From assembly GCF_024195295.1 (NCBI RefSeq), contig NZ_JAMFTH010000001.1:434001-498000 (forward strand): a stretch of 64,000 bases of DNA, read 5' to 3'. The translations under genes were made by a program, and so were the position numbers. The DNA is from Gilvimarinus xylanilyticus (GTDB lineage Bacteria; Pseudomonadota; Gammaproteobacteria; Pseudomonadales; Cellvibrionaceae). How positions within the stretch are numbered: position 1 is the stretch's first letter; every line of letters starts with the position of its first letter. The notes under the pieces were generated by a model. The model did no database searches. It saw only the letters and a list, made by a program, of their open reading frames with translations, and was not told the origin of the DNA. Below, one piece after another: positions 43,057 to 51,780 of the stretch.

Positions 43057-46014
43057 GTGAGCGACATAAACAAAATTAATTTGCCCAAAGCGGTAGCAGC
43101 TATTAGCAGCGCTATGGTTACCGCATCAGCTTTGGCGTTCAGCCAGGGTGCTCTTGCTCAAGAGCAAGAAACATCACCTATGTTGGAAGAGGTTGTTGTA
43201 ACTGGTATTCGTGCCAGCTTGCAGGCCGCTGTCGATGTGAAGCGTGACAGCGTGCAAATCTCTGACGCGATTGTGGCTGAAGATATCGGTAAGCTGCCCG
43301 ACAACAATATCGCCGAAGCTCTGCAGCGCATTACCGGGGTTTCCATTGTCCGCGATTTTGGTGTTGGTACCTCTGTTTCAATTCGTGGTCTTCCTCAGAA
43401 CCGTATTGAATTAAATGGCCGGTCTACCATTGGCGATGGTCGTGGTGGTGTGAGTCTGGAAGATTTTCCTTCCAGCTTCCTTAAGCAAGTAGAGGTGATC
43501 AAGTCACCCACTGCCGATATGATCGAGGGCGCTTTGGGTGGCACCGTTAGAATGGAAACCCGCAGCCCGCTGGAGCTGGATGGCCCGACCATCGCCGGCT
43601 ATCTGGCCGGTGAGTACACCGACAAAACCGAAAACTGGGGTCCGATTTTTAACGCGACTGCTGGCGACAATTGGGACTTGGGCGAAGCTGGTACCATCGG
43701 TGCCGTAGCGATGTTCTCTTACCAGGATCGCGAGCTGCGTCGCGATAGTTACTTTAACCGTGTTCAAGCTTTGGCAAAGTCTGACGCGGGCGATGGTTCA
43801 AACCCTGAAGATGCCATTCCGTTTGATGCCAACACGCCCAGCGGACGCTATATCGTGCGTGATCAGAACACCGTTGAGCAGTATGTCGAAGAACGTGAGC
43901 GTACCGCCTCATTCGTATCTGTTGAGTGGGCTCCAGCCTCAGAAGATGGCCATATATTCCTCGAATACAACACCACTAGCCGTGGCGGATACCAAGGTGG
44001 TAACTCCATTCTGGACGTAGGCGGTACCCGTGAGTACGATGCCAATACCGTTCAAGATGCTAACGGCCAAGTCGATAATTACACTCTGCCGGGCGTGTTC
44101 CAGATTCCTAAAACCTGGAGTGAGTTCCGCGAGACGGATACCGAAACGATCGCTTTTGGCGCCGATTGGGATCTGACCGATAAGCTGAACGTATTTGCTG
44201 AATATGTAGATGCCTCGTCGGAAAGTTCTGCACCGGATAACGAATTCAACTTGCGTCCTGTGCGTCGCGCCGACTTTGAAGCAGACGGCAGTATTAACAT
44301 GCAAACGGCCGATGCTGAATTTGACGGCACCAACGGTGGAATTCCCTCTATTGTCTACAGCGATCCTAACCTGTTGACCAACCCCAATAACTTGGCGCTG
44401 CGCGAATTCGAGGCTGAACTTAACGACACCACCAACGATGAGACTGCTTTCCGTATCGACGTTGATTATCGCGAGCCCTTCGGTATCGGCTGGATTAGCT
44501 CTGTTGAGGCGGGCTATCGCCAAACCGAGCGTGACTACTCCTTCCGTCGTGCCAAGTTTGAGCAGGCAGATGTTCACTCAGACACTTACTATCTGGATGA
44601 AAATGGCAACCCGACTGACGAGCAAGCCGTATTCTGGATTAACGATTACGAAGCAATGTTTCCCGGCAGTATCACCACGGTTAACTATGACAACTCGTTC
44701 GATCAAACCGGCTTAGCTGGGCAAAATGATCTGCTGACTTATCGTGTGTTTGATCCAATGCAGCTCCATAACATCGACGATGTGTTCTTGGATTGGCAGC
44801 AGCTCTATCAGGGTACCACGCTCGAAACTAGCGGTACTTTGAGTGACAACATGACCGACGATTTGGGGGCTTACCGGGATATCACGGAAGAAACCAGCGC
44901 TCTGTACGCCATGGCCAATTTGGACTTTGGTGCCGTTCGTGCCAATGTTGGTGTGCGCTATGTAGAGAGTGAAATTTCCTCTTCAGATGCAGACGGAGAT
45001 TCCGGCTCTAACGACTATGACGATGTTCTGCCCAGCGCTAACATTACCTACAGCGTGACTGACAACACCTTGGTTCGCTTTGCGGCAGCTAAAGTAATGC
45101 GTCGTGCAGGTTTTGAGCAGCTGGCGCCTTCAGCGGGTGTGGACGATAGTTACGTAACGGCGGAGCGTGGTGCTATCGATTTGGATCCGTTCCGTGCTAC
45201 CCAGTACGACCTGTCGGTAGAGCACTACTTTGGTGATACCAACATGATCTCGGCGGCCATCTTCTACAAAGATGTTTCGTCGTTCTTCACCACCTCAAGC
45301 AGCTGTGTGGCTGACTCGCGCACCCAGAGCGCTCCGCAGAACGTTACCGAGTACGGCAATGTTTGTTTGCTGAATTCAGCGGGCCAGAATAACCCAACAC
45401 TTGAGTATGTAGATTCGGCCAACTTTGCCAATGAGGCCGAGGGTATCGCCTATGTGGAAGGTTTGCGAGACCAGGGTCTAACCGGTATCCGGACTTACGC
45501 TCAAGAAAATGGCGACAGTGGTTTTGTGAAAGGTCTTGAATTGGGTTACCAGCAGATCTTTGATTTCTTGCCCGGTATGCTGTCCGGTCTGGGTATGAAT
45601 GCAAACTACACCTATGCCGACAGTGAAACCCCTGACGGTTCGCAAATGCTGAATATTTCTGAGCATACCATTAATACTCAGGTGTTCTGGGAGTATGAGG
45701 ATGTGTCGGTTCGCTTTGCTTACAACTGGCGCGATGACTTCCTGTTCAGCGAGCAAGAAAAACGCGTCGAGAATATTGGTGCACTAGCGACTAACAGTTC
45801 TCAGGATGATCCTACCGCCGGTAATAACTACACCGAAGCGCGTGGTCAGCTGGATTTCTCGGTTAGCTACGACATTAACGACAACATCAGTCTTGTGGGT
45901 AATGCCACTAACCTGACCGGTGAAAACACCGTTTTCATTACCGAGCTGGGTAGCCCTTGGCAGTACTATGAGTCGGATCGTCGCTACAGCGTAGGTGTTC
46001 GTGCGAAGTTCTAA
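43057..46014 (+). CDS. TonB-dependent receptor, predicted alginate oligosaccharide importer
   Basis: The product has 985 residues from a GTG (43057) with TAAGGAG 8 bases before it. A signal peptide (to about residue 35, GALAQEQ) leads to a TonB box-like LEEVVVTGIRASLQAA, then a plug domain (SDAIVAEDIGKLPDNNIAEA and SIRGLPQNRIELNGR) and a 22-strand barrel ending in VRAKF. The plug style is typical of the carbohydrate-type TBDRs of Cellvibrionales and Alteromonadales. Location among alginate lyases and the regulon-type promoter suggest transport of alginate oligosaccharides across the outer membrane; energy comes from TonB-ExbBD, not encoded here. Confidence 0.9.
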   Translation: MSDINKINLPKAVAAISSAMVTASALAFSQGALAQEQETSPMLEEVVVTGIRASLQAAVDVKRDSVQISDAIVAEDIGKLPDNNIAEALQRITGVSIVRDFGVGTSVSIRGLPQNRIELNGRSTIGDGRGGVSLEDFPSSFLKQVEVIKSPTADMIEGALGGTVRMETRSPLELDGPTIAGYLAGEYTDKTENWGPIFNATAGDNWDLGEAGTIGAVAMFSYQDRELRRDSYFNRVQALAKSDAGDGSNPEDAIPFDANTPSGRYIVRDQNTVEQYVEERERTASFVSVEWAPASEDGHIFLEYNTTSRGGYQGGNSILDVGGTREYDANTVQDANGQVDNYTLPGVFQIPKTWSEFRETDTETIAFGADWDLTDKLNVFAEYVDASSESSAPDNEFNLRPVRRADFEADGSINMQTADAEFDGTNGGIPSIVYSDPNLLTNPNNLALREFEAELNDTTNDETAFRIDVDYREPFGIGWISSVEAGYRQTERDYSFRRAKFEQADVHSDTYYLDENGNPTDEQAVFWINDYEAMFPGSITTVNYDNSFDQTGLAGQNDLLTYRVFDPMQLHNIDDVFLDWQQLYQGTTLETSGTLSDNMTDDLGAYRDITEETSALYAMANLDFGAVRANVGVRYVESEISSSDADGDSGSNDYDDVLPSANITYSVTDNTLVRFAAAKVMRRAGFEQLAPSAGVDDSYVTAERGAIDLDPFRATQYDLSVEHYFGDTNMISAAIFYKDVSSFFTTSSSCVADSRTQSAPQNVTEYGNVCLLNSAGQNNPTLEYVDSANFANEAEGIAYVEGLRDQGLTGIRTYAQENGDSGFVKGLELGYQQIFDFLPGMLSGLGMNANYTYADSETPDGSQMLNISEHTINTQVFWEYEDVSVRFAYNWRDDFLFSEQEKRVENIGALATNSSQDDPTAGNNYTEARGQLDFSVSYDINDNISLVGNATNLTGENTVFITELGSPWQYYESDRRYSVGVRAKF

Positions 46015-46066
46015 CAACTAACCAAGTTATTACTGTCTACAGTGATAGCTGCGTTGTAAAACTTTA

Positions 46067-46099
46067 ATAGCGGGCTTTTTCGGAGGCCCGCTATTTTTG
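46067..46099 (+). terminator. Intrinsic terminator of the TBDR gene
   Basis: ATAGCGGGC (46067-46075) pairs with GCCCGCTAT (46086-46094) and is followed by five T. Confidence 0.9.
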
Positions 46100-46196
46100 T
46101 ATAAACCATAATAAGGCCTCAAAAGCTGAACATCCGGCACGGAGTTGAGGAGATACGGCTGCAAATTTTGTAGCACAATCCTTTCGGAGTTATTCG

Positions 46197-47627
46197 ATGT
46201 CACGTAATTATGTCTATTTTTTAGCCTTACCTTTTGCGGTGAGTTTATTCACTGCCTGCTCTGGATCTTCGGATTCATCTTCCCCGGCAATCTCTTCCCA
46301 GTTCAGTTCTTCGGTATCCTCTTTGCCAAGTTGCACAAACTCGAGTGCCTTGATTATTAGTGAAGCCAGTGATGATGGTACTAACGACGGTCATGGCCCC
46401 GAAAATACAATCGACGGCAGCTTTGACAGTGAATCGCGCTGGTCATCCGAAGGGGATGGCAAAATCTTGCTTCTGGACTTGGGTGCTGAAGCCACAGCAA
46501 CACAGATTAAGACGGCCTGGCTTAATGCCGATGAGCGCACCGCGTATTACGAGGTAGAGGCTTCTGCGGACAATAGCAATTGGGTCACTCTGATTTCTAA
46601 TGGGCAGGCTGAAGGAACAGAAGAGTTGGTAACCGATAGTTTTGATCCAATCGAAGTCCGTTATTTTCGGATTATAGGAAGAGGCAACTCGGAAAACTTG
46701 TGGAACAGCCTTCTAGAGGTTGAAGTGCATGGTTGCGGGGGGCTGGATCAACCGCCTGTGCAGCCAAGTGGTCCGCCCGAGATAGGCGATCTTGATCCGA
46801 GTCAGCCTCCCTCCGAGAATTTTGATTTATCTCGCTGGTATGTCAGTGTGCCGGTGGATGACTTTGACCCCAATGGTCGTGCGGATAACATCAAAGAAGA
46901 CGATTTGAACGACGGTTTTGAGTTGCCAGGTTATTTCTATACTGGTGACGACGGCGCGATGGTCTTTAAAGTCGGGCCTACCGGGTTTAAAACCTCAACC
47001 AATACCAGTTATACCCGTGTAGAGTTGCGGGAAATGTTGCGTGCAGGTAACACCCATATTGATACTCAGGGGGTAAACCGCAATAACTGGGTATTTGGTA
47101 GTGCACCGGCTTCCGATCGCTCGGCCGCCGGCGGTGTGGACGGAAACATGCGAGCTACACTGGCTGTTAATCGCGTTTCCACTACCGGTGAGGACTACCA
47201 AATTGGTCGGGTCATTGTCGGTCAAATTCACGCCAATGATGACGAACCTATTCGTCTTTATTACCGCAAGTTGCCCGATAACACTAAGGGTTCTATTTAT
47301 TTTGCCCATGAGTTGAATGGCGGCGATGACACCTGGCATGAAATGATCGGAAGCCGGAGCAACTACGCCTCTAACCCCGAAGATGGCATCGCGCTGGATG
47401 AGAGGTTCAGTTACGAGATTGATGTTAAAGGTAACCTTCTAACCGTGTTTATTTATCGCGACGGCAAGCCCACGGTTACTAAATCAGTCGATATGAGCCA
47501 AAGCAATTATGACGAGGGTGGTCAGTATATGTACTTCAAAGCTGGTGCTTACAATCAGAATAATAGTGGTGAAGAGGACGATTATGCTCAGGTGTCCTTT
47601 TACGCGCTTGAGGTTTTTCACGACTAA
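46197..47627 (+). CDS. CBM32-PL7 alginate lyase lipoprotein
   Basis: The protein has 476 residues. A lipobox (LFTAC, Cys21) and a Ser-rich linker precede an F5/8-type C domain (CBM32, about 45-178: DGHGPENTIDGSFDSESRWS through NSLLEVEVHG), then a PL7 catalytic domain (about 205-476). Motifs: TRVELREM (R274, E276, R278), VGQIHAN (Q343, H345) and YFKAGAYNQ (from 446). The carbohydrate-binding module should hold the enzyme on alginate at the cell surface. A GGAGTT site precedes the ATG. It follows the TBDR terminator by about 100 bases and no regulon motif was found directly upstream, so its control is unclear. Confidence 0.93.
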   Translation: MSRNYVYFLALPFAVSLFTACSGSSDSSSPAISSQFSSSVSSLPSCTNSSALIISEASDDGTNDGHGPENTIDGSFDSESRWSSEGDGKILLLDLGAEATATQIKTAWLNADERTAYYEVEASADNSNWVTLISNGQAEGTEELVTDSFDPIEVRYFRIIGRGNSENLWNSLLEVEVHGCGGLDQPPVQPSGPPEIGDLDPSQPPSENFDLSRWYVSVPVDDFDPNGRADNIKEDDLNDGFELPGYFYTGDDGAMVFKVGPTGFKTSTNTSYTRVELREMLRAGNTHIDTQGVNRNNWVFGSAPASDRSAAGGVDGNMRATLAVNRVSTTGEDYQIGRVIVGQIHANDDEPIRLYYRKLPDNTKGSIYFAHELNGGDDTWHEMIGSRSNYASNPEDGIALDERFSYEIDVKGNLLTVFIYRDGKPTVTKSVDMSQSNYDEGGQYMYFKAGAYNQNNSGEEDDYAQVSFYALEVFHD

Positions 47628-48198
47628 CATCTAACCTTTCTACCCGGGAACTCAATGGAATATAAAGGGGCAGGGAATGCCTCGTGGGCGAGGCATAAAA
47701 GGCCTAAGTTAATGCCCTGGATAACATGGTAAAGGTCGAAAGGAATCTCTATTTCGCGAAGATCCAATCAATAGTGCCACCTTTTACGGTGTCAACTATC
47801 CATCATTTCTGTTGTATCAATTCATTCTCCCAATCAAGCCTCTTATACCGCTTTAAGGCGTGATCGGCTGCCTATTCACCGGTGCTGATCCTTATGCCGC
47901 ATCGTCGATACAAAGTTGTTGGCAAGAGTTGGTCAGGTTTTATGTTTGATTGGATCTGTGGGCATAGACTTCGTGAAGGGGCCTAGAGGCCGGGAGGACA
48001 AATATTTATATTGGGGTAGACGGTAAACCCGGGTATTGATCTTAAGGGGGCTATACCCTGAGTTGCTTGAAATCTCTGAAACAGACATTGCGGCCGACTA
48101 AATTCGAGCACGGGAGGGTCATCGTCGGTCTGGAAGTCTTTTAACCTATAGAATAACGCTGAGCATCAGTCAGCGTCGACACCGCTATTGACACCTAC
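47628..48198. other. Intergenic, no gene recognised
   Basis: About 570 bases between convergent genes. A stem ATGCCTCG/CGAGGCAT near 47676-47697 might end the PL7 transcript, though no T-run follows. Translation in six frames gives only short, unrecognisable pieces. Confidence 0.45.
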
Positions 48199-48221
48199 AA
48201 AAAAGCCCGCCGAAGCGGGCT
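48199..48221 (-). terminator. Intrinsic terminator of the minus-strand TBDR
   Basis: On the minus strand AGCCCGC-TTCG-GCGGGCT forms a 7-bp stem with a stable tetraloop, followed by six T and lying about 40 bases past the stop. Confidence 0.9.
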
Positions 48222-48257
48222 AAGGTAAATACCGCAAAGCGCGGTTAAGGGTCTTGA

Positions 48258-51200
48258 CTAGAAAAACTTCACTTTGGCGCCCAGGAAGATACGCGGACCG
48301 TAGCTGTTTAGCTCGCCCAGATAATCCCGGGTGTAGTGGTATTGACGCTTAGGCTCATCAAATAAGTTAATGGCTTTCAGGTCCAGACGAATATTGTCGG
48401 TGACATATTGAGAGACTTTGGCTTCCCAAACTCCGGTGTCACCCACAAAGCGCAGGCGGGTGCCATTGCTTGTGTAAGGCTGAAAGTATTCGCTGCGGTA
48501 CTTGTAGATTAAGCTGGCATCAAAGTCGCCTACCGAGTAATACAGCTGGCCCGAGAATACGTGCTCCGAGAAGCCCGGAACATTGCCTGGCTCTACGATT
48601 CCCTCGGTCTGGTACACGACATTGCCTTCATCGTCTCGTACCGTCAGGTCACCATAGTTACTGTCTTCAAACTCAAAGTCAGAATCGGCGTAGTTATAGC
48701 TTGCTTTAACCCCGAAGCCACTCAAGAAGCCCGGCAGGTAGGAGAAATTGTGGGTGGCCGTAATCTCAATACCGGTCAGGGCGCTGGTGTCGTCATTGGT
48801 TTCGGTCAGATCGAAGTCCGCGGGAATAGTCTGGCCGTCAATCAAGAACTCTTCGGTGGTGCGGGTTGTCTCAAAGCCGCCTTGGAAGTTCTTGTGGTAC
48901 AGGCCGAACGCCAGCAGGGTGTCCTGGTTGGGATACCATTCGATAGCTGCATCAAAGCTCCAGGAGGTAAGTGGCTGCAAGTTCGGGTTACCGTCGCCGC
49001 TCACATTCTGAATCAGTTCATCCAGCTCGGTAATGTCTTCTTCGCTGCTTACGGTAAACCCACGCTGATAGCTCATGTCGGCGGGCTCTGGACGAGACAG
49101 GCCGCGATATACGGCGCCGCGAAGCATCAAGTCGTCGGTTAAGTCCATAATTACGTTGATGCTGGGTAGAACTTCGGTGTAGTCGCCACCACCCACAACA
49201 CGTTCGAAATCTGCCCCTTCAACGGGTACCAGAGACAGAATGCCATCGTCTGATGTGGCAATGGTGTAGGGCGTGCGATAGCCAATCGATTCCACTTCGG
49301 TTTGTACGACACGAACACCAAAGTTACCGCGAACTGTTTTGCTAAATAGGCTGCTGTCAAAATCAGCCATCAGGTAAGCGGCGTTGGTGGTTTCAGTTAC
49401 GTCGGTAGTGTTGGCCTTAGACTCGGGCATTTCGGGGAAGTCGGTAGACTCGCCTTCGAAATCGGCCAACATACTAACGGCACAGGCCGTGTCAAAAGTT
49501 GCCCAGCTGTTGGTTTGTTTAACCACATTGCCTTCGTCGTCAAGCATAGTGAACAGGGCGCCGTCGCGCTCAGCTCCCATAAAGTCGCTTTCGGGGAACT
49601 CAATAGCACAACTATCTTTCACTTGCGACAGGAATTGATACTCTCCCACGGTCACTTCAAACTCATTACGAACGGTGGGGCCGGCATCCAGATATTCCAG
49701 CTCGGAGGCGCGGAAACCACCTTTAATGGCGGTAATGGTGCCGTCCAGACGCCAGTCGAAGTCGGCGCGGAAAGCTTCAATAGTGTTGGTGCGATCTACG
49801 TCACTGTCAATTCTGGCGCGCCAGCGATCAGAGAAAAGATTGTGGTCGGTAATATCAAACCCGGTAATTTCATACTGACGAATACCTGAGTCGGTGTCCC
49901 ATTGAACCATCGGGCGGTAGGTAGATACGTTCTCGCCGTTCAGGTCGTAGTCGTCGGACTGGGTGCGCAGCAGCATTTGGTTTTCAATGCGCGTGGTTTC
50001 AGAGAATGAGTAATCGGCTGAAACGGTTAAGTCGGGCGTAATGTCGTAGGCTATATTCAGACCATAGCCGGTGTAGTCTTCGTCGCGACGATACAGCTCG
50101 CTGTTGGACTCGATGGCGCTTTCACCTTCCCAGTTTAAAATAGCGCCGCCATCGGTAACCACCAGTGCCTCAGGTGTTACCCCCGGAGTGGTTCGCTTTT
50201 GGTTGGCAAAATTCAGGTCGTGGCGTTTCTCGGCTTGGATCCGCTCTGATTGCTGATAGTCGATATTGATGTCGGTTTTGTCGTTGGGCTGGAATTGCAG
50301 CGCGGCAAAAAAGGCTTCGCGTTCGTCAGATGTGTCATTTTGACGGTAGCTGTTCGAGCTGGGGGCAAACGCGTAATCTTTGCCGGCGTCATAGGCTTCA
50401 CCGGTCTCGGGATTGATTTCGGTGTTGTAGTCGCCCGAGTTAGAGGGGCCCTCCAGAGGGTCTTCACAGTCGCCAGCCACAGGCATGTAGTAACCGCGGT
50501 CGGTCACACTGGGATCGTTAATACAAGCGAACAGCGAGGTGCCGCTGGGGCTTGAGGCGCGCATTTCAGATTCCGGCTGAGAAATGTCGCTTTGTTCGTA
50601 GCCCAAAGAAATACCCACTGCCATACCATTGTCGAAGTCAAACTGATCGACATAGCTGGCGCTACCTTTAAACCCAATATCGCCCGACATGGAGTCTTCC
50701 AGGTTTTGTTGGTTGGGTTGATAGCCAATGCTTCCGTCTAATTGTAAGCGGCGCTTGTCGTAGTCCAGAGGTCTTAAGGTCTCAAGGGCAATCAAGCCCG
50801 CTACACCGCCTTCAATTAAGCTGGCATCTTGGGTTTTGTATATGGCGAGTTCGTTAATCAGCTCTGAGGGAAATTGCGAAAAGTTAACCGAACGGTCACC
50901 GCTGCCGTTACTGGCGTTACGGCCGTTGAAGGTGGTTGCGCTCAGGTACGGCCCCAGGCCGCGAATCGAGATTTCGGTGGCGCCGCCGTTTTCACGGTGC
51001 GAGGAGGCACCGGTAATGTTTTCCAAAGCTTCACCAATAGACAGTGCTGGCAAGTCGCCGATGTCGTTGGCTGACATGCCGTCGACAATAGTGGTGGAGT
51101 TGCGCTTAATGTCAATGGTGGTTTGGATGGTGGCACGAGTACCTTGAACGATGACCTCTTCCAGTGCCATAGACTGGCTGGCGCTATCTTGCTCTTGCTG

Positions 51201-51311
51201 AGCAAAAGCTAAGTTAGCACATGAAGCAGTGGCGATCGCGCTGACCAGAAGCGACTGTTTAAAGCCAGTTTTCTTGGTTTTTTTGATAGCGAGATTATTG
51301 TTATTTCGCAT
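48258..51311 (-). CDS. TonB-dependent receptor, second carbohydrate-type receptor of the locus
   Basis: The product has 1,017 residues from the ATG at 51311, chosen because GGAGGAAC stands directly before it. An open frame reaches 51419 but would run through the promoter motif at 51392-51411. The N-terminus MRNNNNLAIKKTKKTGFKQS is followed by a signal segment ending AFAQQ. The TonB-box region (MALEEVIVQGTRATIQTTID), plug (DIGDLPALSIGEALENITGA and SIRGLGPYLSATTFNGR) and C-terminal barrel strand (FLGAKVKFF) are intact. The type is that of Cellvibrio/Xanthomonas-like sugar receptors. Its motif-bearing promoter argues for membership in the alginate regulon; the substrate itself is inferred. Confidence 0.88.
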   Translation of the reverse strand: MRNNNNLAIKKTKKTGFKQSLLVSAIATASCANLAFAQQEQDSASQSMALEEVIVQGTRATIQTTIDIKRNSTTIVDGMSANDIGDLPALSIGEALENITGASSHRENGGATEISIRGLGPYLSATTFNGRNASNGSGDRSVNFSQFPSELINELAIYKTQDASLIEGGVAGLIALETLRPLDYDKRRLQLDGSIGYQPNQQNLEDSMSGDIGFKGSASYVDQFDFDNGMAVGISLGYEQSDISQPESEMRASSPSGTSLFACINDPSVTDRGYYMPVAGDCEDPLEGPSNSGDYNTEINPETGEAYDAGKDYAFAPSSNSYRQNDTSDEREAFFAALQFQPNDKTDINIDYQQSERIQAEKRHDLNFANQKRTTPGVTPEALVVTDGGAILNWEGESAIESNSELYRRDEDYTGYGLNIAYDITPDLTVSADYSFSETTRIENQMLLRTQSDDYDLNGENVSTYRPMVQWDTDSGIRQYEITGFDITDHNLFSDRWRARIDSDVDRTNTIEAFRADFDWRLDGTITAIKGGFRASELEYLDAGPTVRNEFEVTVGEYQFLSQVKDSCAIEFPESDFMGAERDGALFTMLDDEGNVVKQTNSWATFDTACAVSMLADFEGESTDFPEMPESKANTTDVTETTNAAYLMADFDSSLFSKTVRGNFGVRVVQTEVESIGYRTPYTIATSDDGILSLVPVEGADFERVVGGGDYTEVLPSINVIMDLTDDLMLRGAVYRGLSRPEPADMSYQRGFTVSSEEDITELDELIQNVSGDGNPNLQPLTSWSFDAAIEWYPNQDTLLAFGLYHKNFQGGFETTRTTEEFLIDGQTIPADFDLTETNDDTSALTGIEITATHNFSYLPGFLSGFGVKASYNYADSDFEFEDSNYGDLTVRDDEGNVVYQTEGIVEPGNVPGFSEHVFSGQLYYSVGDFDASLIYKYRSEYFQPYTSNGTRLRFVGDTGVWEAKVSQYVTDNIRLDLKAINLFDEPKRQYHYTRDYLGELNSYGPRIFLGAKVKFF

Positions 51312-51391
51312 TTGTTCCTCCAGGGCCGTTATTGTTGATATTGCTGTAAGCGCCTTTTGGCGCCCAATTCTAAGTAGTTGGCTGAACATAT

Positions 51392-51411
51392 TGTCTACCA
51401 AGTTGAATACC
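51392..51411 (-). promoter_or_regulatory. Candidate promoter/operator of the minus-strand TBDR (regulon site 8)
   Basis: Read on the minus strand: GGTATTCAACTTGGTAGACA, 16 of 20 positions identical to site 2 at 24872-24891, with half-sites 12 bp apart and TAGACA as -35 box. TAGAAT follows after 19 bases as a likely -10 box. Confidence 0.6.
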
Positions 51412-51626
51412 ATATGCAAGTCAAATGACCGAGAAAGTATCTGGTTTTGGCTAAAATTTAGTCGTATAAAAAGGGTCTTGTCGAAGCTATAAGCTAACTC
51501 TTTGATAAATAAGCAGTAATATTAGTCGAATGACAAAGGTCAGGAGTCCAAGTGTTTGGCTTGAGGTTTAAATAACATGACGTGGGTTGATTTTTCTTAA
51601 GCTTCTATTTCAGTTTTTTGGATGAA

Positions 51627-51640
51627 TAATTGGTTAACCG
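51627..51640. promoter_or_regulatory. Shared palindromic word TAATTGGTTAACCG, copy 2
   Basis: Identical 14-mer to 42760-42773, here in the divergent region between two receptor genes. It could act on either side. Confidence 0.5.
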
Positions 51641-51713
51641 TGACCTTGCTGAGATCTCCCGGCGTCAACCGCGAGCCCACTTATTGGTTTGTCGAAAGGG
51701 AATGTCCGAAGCA

Positions 51714-51734
51714 AATGATAATAGTTGTTATTTA
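51714..51734 (+). promoter_or_regulatory. Possible Fur box
   Basis: AATGATAATAGTTGTTATTTA has a perfect left TGATAAT half-site and a weaker right half relative to the Fur 7-1-7 consensus. It lies about 50 bases before the siderophore-type receptor gene. Confidence 0.45.
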
Positions 51735-51780
51735 TGTTATCGTGCGCCTCCGTTTTATTTACTGATGTCTGGAGTGCCTT

